This document shows positions 36,022-41,666 of a DNA stretch of 41,666 nt, in pieces. Under the pieces are notes generated by a model. It had not been told where the DNA came from, ran no database searches, and saw only the letters and a list, made by a program, of their open reading frames with translations. Every line of letters begins with the position of its first letter. Positions within the stretch are counted from its first letter, which is position 1. The DNA comes from Anaerolineae bacterium (GTDB lineage: Bacteria; Chloroflexota; Anaerolineae; Aggregatilineales; Phototrophicaceae): contig JAJECX010000023.1 of NCBI GenBank assembly GCA_022821805.1, forward strand, positions 1 through 41,666. The letters are read 5' to 3'. Both the position numbers and the translations under genes were made by a program.

Positions 36022-37191
36022 CTAGTCAACCAGATAACGCTGCAAGGCATCGCGATTCAGCTCGATGCCCAATCCCGGCTTCTGCGGCAGCGGTATCTCG
36101 CCATCAACCATTTCCAGTTCATCGGCGACTAATTCATCGCGCAGCGCCGACTCTGACAGATGCGCCGGCAAGTACTCGATGTAAGGGCAGCAGGCGGTGG
36201 CGAAGCCCAAATGGGCGCTCGCTGCGATGCCGATGCCCGTCTTCCAGCAATGCGGCACGATCAATCGCCCATAATCGGCCGCCAGTTCTGTCACCTTGCG
36301 CGCCTCGCTGAAGCCGCCAACTCGTCCAATATCCGGCTGCAAAACATCCAGCTTGCCCCGATGCGCCAAATCGATGAATTCCCAATGCGTATTCTGCCAC
36401 TCGCCAGCCGCGATGCGGATCGGCGAACGTTCGCTGATGAAGGCATAACCCGCCAGATCGTCGATATTGATCGGCGTCTCCAGGAAGAAAAGATCAAAGG
36501 GTTCCAGCTGCTTGATCACCCGCAGCGCCGTCCGCGCGTCGCCCCAGGCGTAAGCCACATCCACCATCAACGTCATCTCGGCGCCGACCGCGTCACGGCA
36601 TTCAGCGACGATCTCAGCGATATGATCGTCATCTTCCTGCAAGGCGTTATGCGTGTAAGGTCCATTAATACAAATTTCCAGCTTGGCCGCCTTGAATCCG
36701 AATTCCCGCGCCTGCAGCAGTTTCTCCTTCAGTGATTCGCGATATTCCCCCAAGCTGTCCCCGGTGGGCAAGAGCGACGCGTAGGGTGTGATTGAATCCT
36801 TGACCGCGCCGCCCAGCAGCTTGTAAATCGGCAGGCTAAGCGCCTTTCCTTTGATGTCCCATAGCGCCATATCAATCGCGCCCATGGCGCAGATCAGCGC
36901 CCCGCGCCGCCCGTTCATCTTCGAGCCGCTGTACAGCTTTTGCCATATCGCTTCCGGCTGCAGCGGATCTTCGCCGATCAGCATCTCTTCCAAGCCCAAA
37001 CCCATGATATGCGTGCCCATCGCTTTGATGCAGGCGCGCGCGATCCAGGGATTCACATCCGTCTCGCCGATGCCTACGATGCCTTCATCGGTGTGGATTT
37101 CAACGACCAGATTGTCCTGCGCCGATGAGCAGGCTTCAGTGTGAAATTCGGGAACGAGCAATACGTGACAGTCAATTCGAGTGATTTTCAT
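36022..37191 (-). CDS. Enolase-superfamily sugar-acid dehydratase (mandelate racemase type)
   Basis: 389 residues with the two-domain MR/MLE layout. The barrel shows the KxE-type base Lys170 in AAKLE, metal ligands Asp211 (MVDVAYAW), Glu238 (FLETPI) and Glu264 (AGEW), and the Asp287/His314 dyad (QPDIGRVGG; IVPHCWKTG), the set of mandelate racemase-like acid sugar dehydratases. The N-terminal lid has the family's GRRGALICAMGAIDMALWDIKG segment. The ATG has AGGACG 6 nt upstream. Together with the adjacent DapA-family gene it could convert an aldonic or uronic acid to a 2-keto-3-deoxy acid and cleave it; the actual substrate cannot be read from sequence. Confidence 0.88.
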   Translation of the reverse strand: MKITRIDCHVLLVPEFHTEACSSAQDNLVVEIHTDEGIVGIGETDVNPWIARACIKAMGTHIMGLGLEEMLIGEDPLQPEAIWQKLYSGSKMNGRRGALICAMGAIDMALWDIKGKALSLPIYKLLGGAVKDSITPYASLLPTGDSLGEYRESLKEKLLQAREFGFKAAKLEICINGPYTHNALQEDDDHIAEIVAECRDAVGAEMTLMVDVAYAWGDARTALRVIKQLEPFDLFFLETPINIDDLAGYAFISERSPIRIAAGEWQNTHWEFIDLAHRGKLDVLQPDIGRVGGFSEARKVTELAADYGRLIVPHCWKTGIGIAASAHLGFATACCPYIEYLPAHLSESALRDELVADELEMVDGEIPLPQKPGLGIELNRDALQRYLVD

Positions 37192-37210
37192 GATGCGTCC
37201 TGTAAATTAT

Positions 37211-37243
37211 CAATTTCACCACATAGGCACATAGGGCGCATAG
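37211..37243. repeat. Dispersed 'CTATGTG' repeat in the dehydratase leader
   Basis: On the minus strand CTATGCGCCCTATGTGCCTA is followed by TGTGGTGAAATTG, between the dehydratase ATG and the GH42 stop. It resembles the CTCTGCGCCCTCTGCG repeat at 10918-10954. Confidence 0.45.
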
Positions 37244-37272
37244 ATTCGCATGCTATACTAATTCTACACCGT

Positions 37273-39474
37273 TCAAGGCGAAAGCAGCACACATGCCAGG
37301 TTAGTACCTTCCACGCGAACCGATATCGCGTCCGCGCTCTCCTCAATGAGACCCTCTCCCAATAGATCGCGCGCTTTGCTGAAGCCATCTTTGCTGACGC
37401 GCTCCGTCACCGCCTGCGGCGTCGGATTGACGAAGAACCAGGCTTCCCGTCCCCGCCATTCTCGCCGCCGTCGCAACAATTGGCCGCAGCAATCGCCTTC
37501 AACGCCCGCTTTCCGCAGCAGCGCCTCCAAAAAGCCATCCGTACCCGCATCCGATTCGCGATAAGCCTTCGCGCCAAAGCCGAGGAAGGCGCCGATCAAT
37601 ATGCCCTGCCCGGCGCCAAAGCGATTCCGGACACCGACGACATCATCGCCATTCATCAGGATCGCTTCGCCAGTGGTCGGCTTGAGGCTCTGCAAGTAGA
37701 AGTTGGCGCGCGCTTCCCTGCCCGCCATTTCGCCACAGCCCGTCAATGGTTTTGGCGGATCAAACTCGCCGAAATGCCGTTCATCAGGCATCCAGCGTCG
37801 CTCCGCGCCCGGCTCGCTGACCATCGCCAGTTCCCGCTGCCGCGCGCCGAAGACTTCCTCGCCCCCATCCACCATCTGCTCCAGCGTAGTCCAGCCATAC
37901 TTGTCCCAACGACCGGGACAGGCTTCCGCAATCAGCGTCCCGCCCGCCTCGACAAATTTGGCCAAATGCGCGAAGTAGTCGCCATCCAAACTAAGCGGCA
38001 TCGTCAAGATTGCTGCTTGATAATGCGCCAGTTCGCCAGCTATGACTTCCTCGGCATCGAGGAAATCCACTGCGATCCCCATCCGCCACAGCCGCGCATA
38101 CCAGCCGCGCATATTGTAGCGGTAATGATGAATCACATCGCCATTACTAGCCTGGAAAAAATGATATGTGTCCTCGTTCACCAGCAGCGCCACTTGCGCC
38201 CGCGGCGGCTGCGCCTGCGAAAAGAACTCGCCATGCTTTTGAATCGCCTTTCCGATTCGGCTTACCGCTTCCATGCGTTCGCTGCTGTCCCCAAGCGGAT
38301 CCAGCAGCCCGAATCCATTCCCTTCCTTCCAGAAGCGCTCCACCCGATGATTCCAAAAACTAATGCCGGTCATGCCGCAAGCCAGCCCCGCTAGAACCCA
38401 AACGCGCAAATCATTCGGCGTCGGCTTTCGCCCAATATGCAGCGAAGTCGAAATCGGACCGCCCTGAAACTCGGCGCCCCAGAGCGCGCGATCGCGTCCG
38501 TTATTGCCGCGCGCCAAATCGGTGCAGAGCATCATCTCTTCCCAGATCTCGTTGAGCAGCGCCCCAGCTTCGCTCGCGACCGGATCGTCCCAGGGATGAC
38601 CGTTATTCCACTTCGGGTAGTTGCTCGTTCCGAAAAAGTCGCCGACGCGCGCCCAGCGCCACTCCGCCCCCGAGCCGACCCGCGGCGTATCGGCGTGGCT
38701 GAAGACAGGCCGTTGAAAAGGGTCCTTGTCCTTTAGCGCCTTCGTCTTGAATGCCAATTGACGCGCCAGGTAAACGTCATCCATGAAATAGCGCCAGTCG
38801 ATGAAGGGCGCCAGCGGCTCCTCGCGGCACGGCGGCTCGACCTCGTCCCAGTTGCCGTAATTGATCTGCCAGGTGGCGTTCAGCGCTTCCAGCGTCCCAT
38901 ACTTCTCCCGCAGCCATTCACGAAAACGCGCAAGTGTATGCGGGCAATAACAGAAACCCAGCTTCCCCGCCGTATTGGGCCAGAAGCCTATTTCCTGAAA
39001 GGTATTCCAAGCCCAGATATTCTTGTATTTTCCCAGCCTCCGCGCCAGCTCGCCGATAAAACGCGCCGCCGCTTCTCGAACACCCGGATGATCCCAACAA
39101 GGACCCGGCTTGCCATCCATCGGGATCGTGTACTGCGTCGGCTGATTGTGCCGTCTGCCATCGCTGTATACGAAGTGGCAATCGGGAAACTTGCGCCAGA
39201 CCCAAGCCGGCGCCTGCTCCATCGTCAATCCCAGGTATACGCCCAGATCCAGCTCATCGGCGCGCCGCAGGACTTGCTCCACGCGCGAGAAATCGCATTC
39301 GCCCTCGCGCCTTTCATCCGCCGACCAGTGCTCCTGAATCTTGATCATGTTGAAACCATACTGTTTCAGCAGCGGCAAATCGCGCAGGACGCCGTCCAAA
39401 TCCAAGCAGGGCTCGCGATATACATGCGTGCCGAAGGGGAAGACGCCATTGCCGAAGACGGGTTTCACGCTCAT
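37273..39474 (-). CDS. GH42-family beta-galactosidase-like glycoside hydrolase
   Basis: 733 residues with a three-domain GH42 layout: an N-terminal TIM barrel to about residue 390, a class I glutamine amidotransferase-like trimerisation domain (about 400-620) and a C-terminal beta domain. Barrel features are FNMIKIQEHWSADE, the acid/base Glu161 in WAWNTFQEIGF, and the nucleophile Glu335 in LWGAEFQGGP. There is no signal peptide, so it acts in the cytoplasm on imported oligosaccharides. The ATG is 4 nt after the stop of the upstream permease gene with GGAG before it, so it is co-expressed with the sugar transporter. The exact substrate (galactoside, arabinoside or other) is not determinable. 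Confidence 0.88.
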   Translation of the reverse strand: MSVKPVFGNGVFPFGTHVYREPCLDLDGVLRDLPLLKQYGFNMIKIQEHWSADERREGECDFSRVEQVLRRADELDLGVYLGLTMEQAPAWVWRKFPDCHFVYSDGRRHNQPTQYTIPMDGKPGPCWDHPGVREAAARFIGELARRLGKYKNIWAWNTFQEIGFWPNTAGKLGFCYCPHTLARFREWLREKYGTLEALNATWQINYGNWDEVEPPCREEPLAPFIDWRYFMDDVYLARQLAFKTKALKDKDPFQRPVFSHADTPRVGSGAEWRWARVGDFFGTSNYPKWNNGHPWDDPVASEAGALLNEIWEEMMLCTDLARGNNGRDRALWGAEFQGGPISTSLHIGRKPTPNDLRVWVLAGLACGMTGISFWNHRVERFWKEGNGFGLLDPLGDSSERMEAVSRIGKAIQKHGEFFSQAQPPRAQVALLVNEDTYHFFQASNGDVIHHYRYNMRGWYARLWRMGIAVDFLDAEEVIAGELAHYQAAILTMPLSLDGDYFAHLAKFVEAGGTLIAEACPGRWDKYGWTTLEQMVDGGEEVFGARQRELAMVSEPGAERRWMPDERHFGEFDPPKPLTGCGEMAGREARANFYLQSLKPTTGEAILMNGDDVVGVRNRFGAGQGILIGAFLGFGAKAYRESDAGTDGFLEALLRKAGVEGDCCGQLLRRRREWRGREAWFFVNPTPQAVTERVSKDGFSKARDLLGEGLIEESADAISVRVEGTNLACVLLSP

Positions 39475-39477
39475 CAG

Positions 39478-40359
39478 CTACTCCTTCACCGCGCCCAGCC
39501 TGATGCCGGAGATGAAGTAGCGCTGCAAGAAGGGATAGACGGCCAAAATCGGCACGGTCGCCACAACAATCTGCGCGCCGCGGATCGCCCGGTCGGACAG
39601 CCGCTGCAAATCGCGCGGGTCGATGCCCACATTGGTCAAATCCAGCTCGACCACCACCGAGCGCAGGTAGGTCTGCATGGGATAATTGGCGGTGTCGGTC
39701 ATATAGATCAGCGCGTCGAACCAGGCGTTCCAATGGTTGACGGCGGACAAGAGCGTCAAGGTGGCGATGGCGGGCAGCGAAAGCGGAATGTAGATATGCC
39801 AGAGCACGCGCCAGTGCGACGCGCCGTCAATCAGCGCCGATTCTTCCAACTCCTTGGGCACATTGCGGAAGAAATTCATCATCAGGATCATGCTGAAGAT
39901 GGGCACGGCGTTGGGCAGAATCAGCGCGCCCAAAGTGTTCAGCAGCCCGACGCTGCGTACGACCAAGAAGGTTGGAATCAAGCCGCCGTGGAAGAGCATG
40001 GCGAAGACGAAGTACCAGATGAAGATCGTGCGCCCTTTGAAAACCCGCGGCGTCTTGGACAGCGGGTAGGCTGTCAGAATGATCAGCGCCATATTCAGGC
40101 TCGTGCCGGTGAGAACGCGAACGACAGAAATGATGAATGACCGCGAAAAAGTGCGCGAGCCCATAACCTCTTGATAATTCTCCAGCGTGAAGTCAATCGG
40201 CCAAAACGACACGAATCCGGCCGTCGCCGGCGCCCGCCCGCTCAGGGAGACGGCAAAAATATGCGCCATCGGCGCCAGGCAGAGCAGCGCGAACACAGTC
40301 AGAAAAACATAGTTGAAGCCATCAAACAATCGGCTGAACCAGCTTTTGTCGCGGATCAT
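39478..40359 (-). CDS. Carbohydrate ABC transporter permease, YtcP/AraQ type (CUT1)
   Basis: 293 residues from ATG 40359, which has a G-rich site and starts MIRDKSWFSRLFDGFNYVF; the longer frame to 40437 overlaps the previous permease and lacks a site. Six membrane helices and the EAA loop (about 172-195, ESALIDGASHWRVLWHIYIPLS) that contacts the ATPase are visible, together with the YtcP-like end SDRAIRGAQIVVATVPIL and YFISGIRLGAVKE. It pairs with the neighbouring LplB-like permease. No ATPase or binding protein gene is in the window; the ATPase may be a shared MsmK-type protein, and the binding protein probably lies beyond the right edge. Confidence 0.9.
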   Translation of the reverse strand: MIRDKSWFSRLFDGFNYVFLTVFALLCLAPMAHIFAVSLSGRAPATAGFVSFWPIDFTLENYQEVMGSRTFSRSFIISVVRVLTGTSLNMALIILTAYPLSKTPRVFKGRTIFIWYFVFAMLFHGGLIPTFLVVRSVGLLNTLGALILPNAVPIFSMILMMNFFRNVPKELEESALIDGASHWRVLWHIYIPLSLPAIATLTLLSAVNHWNAWFDALIYMTDTANYPMQTYLRSVVVELDLTNVGIDPRDLQRLSDRAIRGAQIVVATVPILAVYPFLQRYFISGIRLGAVKE

Positions 40360-40369
40360 CAAGCGCCCC

Positions 40370-41269
40370 CTACAAAATGCGATAGCCGGCATAGCGATCC
40401 GCCAGCCAATAGGACAGGGCAATGAGGAAGAAGCCAATGAAGGATTTGAACAAACCTACCGCGCCCGCCAGGCTGTACTGCGCCGAGACCAAACCCACGC
40501 GGTAGACGTAGGTATCGATGATGTCGCCGGTGCGGTAGACGGCCGGGCTGTAGAGCGTCAGGATCTGCTCGAAGCCGGCTTCCAGCACATCGCCCAGGCT
40601 CAGCGCCGCCAGCAGCACGATCGTCGGGCGGATGCCGGGCAGAGTGATATGCCAGATGCGGCGCAAACGCCCCGCGCCGTCAATGGCGGCCGCTTCGTGC
40701 AGGACGGGGTTAATCGCCGTGAGCGCCGCCAGGTAGATGATGGTCGAAAAACCCACATTCTTCCAAAATCCCGACAGGATTATCGTGCCGCGGAACCAAT
40801 CGTTGCTGCCCAGGAAGAGCTGTGGCTTGACGCCGAAGTTGCCAATCGCCTGATTGAGTATGCCATGGGGCGCGAGGACATCCAGCAGGATGCCGCCCAA
40901 GACGATCCAGGACAAGAAATACGGCAGGTAGATCAAGGTCTGGATGCTGCGGCGGAAGAAGAGAATGCGCGCCTCGTTCAGCAGCAGCGCCAGGATGATC
41001 GCCCCGATCTGGTCGGCGACAATTTTCGTTATGGCGATGATGAGCGTATTGCCGAAGGTGCGACCGAAATCCGGCAGGGAAAAGAAAAACTCAAAATTCT
41101 CCCAACCGACCCAGGGCGAATTGGCGAAACCCTTGGCCGGGCTGAAGTCTTGAAAGGCGATGACGATGCCGTACATGGGGTAGTAGCGGAAGAGCAGCAC
41201 AAAGATGATGCCCGGCAGGATCATCACATAGAGGGGCCAGGCGCGCTTCATGTATTCGAGGAAGGTCAT
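40370..41269 (-). CDS. Carbohydrate ABC transporter permease, LplB type (CUT1)
   Basis: 299 residues with six membrane helices, beginning MTFLEYMKRAWPLYVMILPG. The family segment FRYYPMYGIVIAFQDFSPAKG and the EAA loop (about 192-213, EAAAIDGAGRLRRIWHITLPGI) identify it as the LplB partner of YtcP. It ends 10 nt before the YtcP gene on the same strand. There is no good ribosome site of the usual kind. A C-rich palindromic repeat ends 9 nt upstream of the ATG and would contribute a GGGGTGGGGGC stretch in the transcript, so the repeat may have replaced or formed the leader. The substrate is probably an oligosaccharide, judged from the co-located GH42 enzyme. Confidence 0.9.
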   Translation of the reverse strand: MTFLEYMKRAWPLYVMILPGIIFVLLFRYYPMYGIVIAFQDFSPAKGFANSPWVGWENFEFFFSLPDFGRTFGNTLIIAITKIVADQIGAIILALLLNEARILFFRRSIQTLIYLPYFLSWIVLGGILLDVLAPHGILNQAIGNFGVKPQLFLGSNDWFRGTIILSGFWKNVGFSTIIYLAALTAINPVLHEAAAIDGAGRLRRIWHITLPGIRPTIVLLAALSLGDVLEAGFEQILTLYSPAVYRTGDIIDTYVYRVGLVSAQYSLAGAVGLFKSFIGFFLIALSYWLADRYAGYRIL

Positions 41270-41278
41270 GCGCGGGCC

Positions 41279-41324
41279 GCCCCCACCCCAAACCCCTCCC
41301 CCACAAGGAGGGAGGGGCTTAAAT
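41279..41324 (+). repeat. 46-bp C-rich palindromic repeat upstream of the LplB-type permease
   Basis: GCCCCCACCCCAAACCCCTC, then CCCCACAAGGAGGGAGGGGC and TTAAAT. Near-identical in inverted orientation to 10263-10308. CCCCTCCC and GGGAGGGG form a hairpin arm. Confidence 0.88.
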
Positions 41325-41492
41325 CGCGCGAAACAAGGAATTCAGGCATATAAGCGGACTCGGGATTGTTGCGCTATTTTGCTGGTTGCGCGCGTACAAC
41401 GCTTTCCCCCTCCCTCTTTATGGCTGAAGAGCGGACACCTTTTCATTTCGCAGGTTTTCGTTTCAAAATCTGATTATTCCGCGGCTATTTTC

Positions 41493-41512
41493 GGGCGACC
41501 CACGGGTCGCCC
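41493..41512. repeat. Perfect palindrome inside the MITE (GGGCGACCC stem)
   Basis: GGGCGACCCACGGGTCGCCC, 9-bp stem and 2-nt loop, followed by CTACGATTTTCG; same layout as 10846-10865. Confidence 0.85.
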
Positions 41513-41543
41513 CTACGATTTTCGACATAAACGAACCTTGTAG

Positions 41544-41563
41544 GGGTCAGCCTTGGCTGACCC
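41544..41563. repeat. Perfect palindrome inside the MITE (GGGTCAGCC stem)
   Basis: GGGTCAGCCTTGGCTGACCC, 9-bp stem and 2-nt loop, in opposite orientation to the first: read on the minus strand it is followed by CTACAAGGTTCGTT, matching the CTACAGATTCGTT that follows 10846-10865. Confidence 0.85.
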
Positions 41564-41666
41564 GTCGCAATCGCAGCGCCTTACTTCAAACGTGTCCGCT
41601 CCTCAGCTCTTTATGGGGAGGGGGCTAGGGGTGGACCGCCTACATCCCGCCGTGCCACCATTCGTT

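Larger units (their letters stand above)
41424..41606 (+). mobile_element. 183-bp MITE-like element with 10-bp target duplication
   Basis: The element begins CTGAAGAGCGGACAC and ends with the inverse complement of CTGAGGAGCGGACAC, giving 15-bp terminal inverted repeats with one mismatch. It is flanked on both sides by CTCTTTATGG (41414-41423 and 41607-41616), a 10-bp direct repeat consistent with target duplication. It has no open frame for a transposase. It holds two perfect 9-bp-stem palindromes. The rest of 41270-41666 has no gene. Confidence 0.8.
41406..41637 (+). repeat. C-rich palindromic repeat split by a MITE
   Basis: CCCCCTCCCTCTTTATGG (41406-41423) on the left and CTCTTTATGGGGAGGGGGCT (41607-41626), then AGGGGTGG, on the right would rejoin, after removing the MITE and one duplicate, to a normal member of the C-rich repeat family. 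The loop CTCTTTATGGG also occurs in the copy at 12993-13056. Confidence 0.8.

Noticed and set aside
38758..40140. A 460-codon plus-strand open frame opposite GH42 and permease genes
   Set aside because: It is antisense to two well-recognised genes and its translation shows no family features.
41270..41666. A coding gene at the right edge
   Set aside because: Open frames here are short and consist of repeat sequence; no ribosome site or family similarity was found.

Overview
The window looks like chromosome of a Chloroflexota bacterium, probably Anaerolineae-like. The grounds are high GC, a secreted giant protein with FN3 domains joined by Thr/Pro-rich linkers (TPTATPTNTP type) that are common in that phylum, and compact gene packing with convergent genes only about 7-9 bp apart. 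This assignment is an inference; no rRNA or marker gene is present.

Layout. 1-140: end of an IS3-type insertion sequence. 262-5181: a 1639-residue secreted FN3 / beta-helix protein with a 14-C homopolymer in its signal-peptide region. 5203-16307 (minus strand): a myo-inositol catabolic operon (iolG, iolC, iolB, iolD) interleaved with two restriction-modification loci and a DinB-like gene. One R-M locus is a TdeIII-type methylase/endonuclease pair between iolB and iolD. The other is a large single-chain nuclease-methylase between iolG and iolC, itself interrupted in frame by a repeat-bounded DUF559 endonuclease cassette. 16423-17185: a RelE-type toxin with two tandem antitoxin-like genes. 17182-19435 (minus): one nuclease-methyltransferase gene that is out of frame at a (GT)17 tract, so probably a phase-variable R-M enzyme in the OFF state.

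19516-26352: cytochrome P450, methylmalonyl-CoA mutase (mutA, mutB), a GYD-domain protein on the other strand, the mutase chaperone GTPase meaB, and a YbjQ-family protein. 26362-33448 (minus): an apparent operon of a sulfoquinovose-synthase-like SqdB, a large membrane protein, phosphoglycerate mutase gpmI and glycerol-3-phosphate dehydrogenase glpD. 33741-41269: MFS transporter, DapA-family aldolase/lyase, mandelate-racemase-like dehydratase, GH42 glycosidase and two CUT1 sugar ABC permeases; together these suggest uptake and breakdown of a plant- or algal-type oligosaccharide. 41270-41666 has no gene but holds nested repeats, including a 183-bp MITE-like element with a 10-bp target duplication.

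The window therefore mixes ordinary carbon metabolism with a dispersed defence island. It has two candidate phase-variable loci (poly-C and poly-GT) and several copies of a C-rich palindromic repeat that invades coding sequence. The most notable items are the (GT)17 switch, the DUF559 cassette with inverted ends, and the R-M genes stitched into the iol operon.
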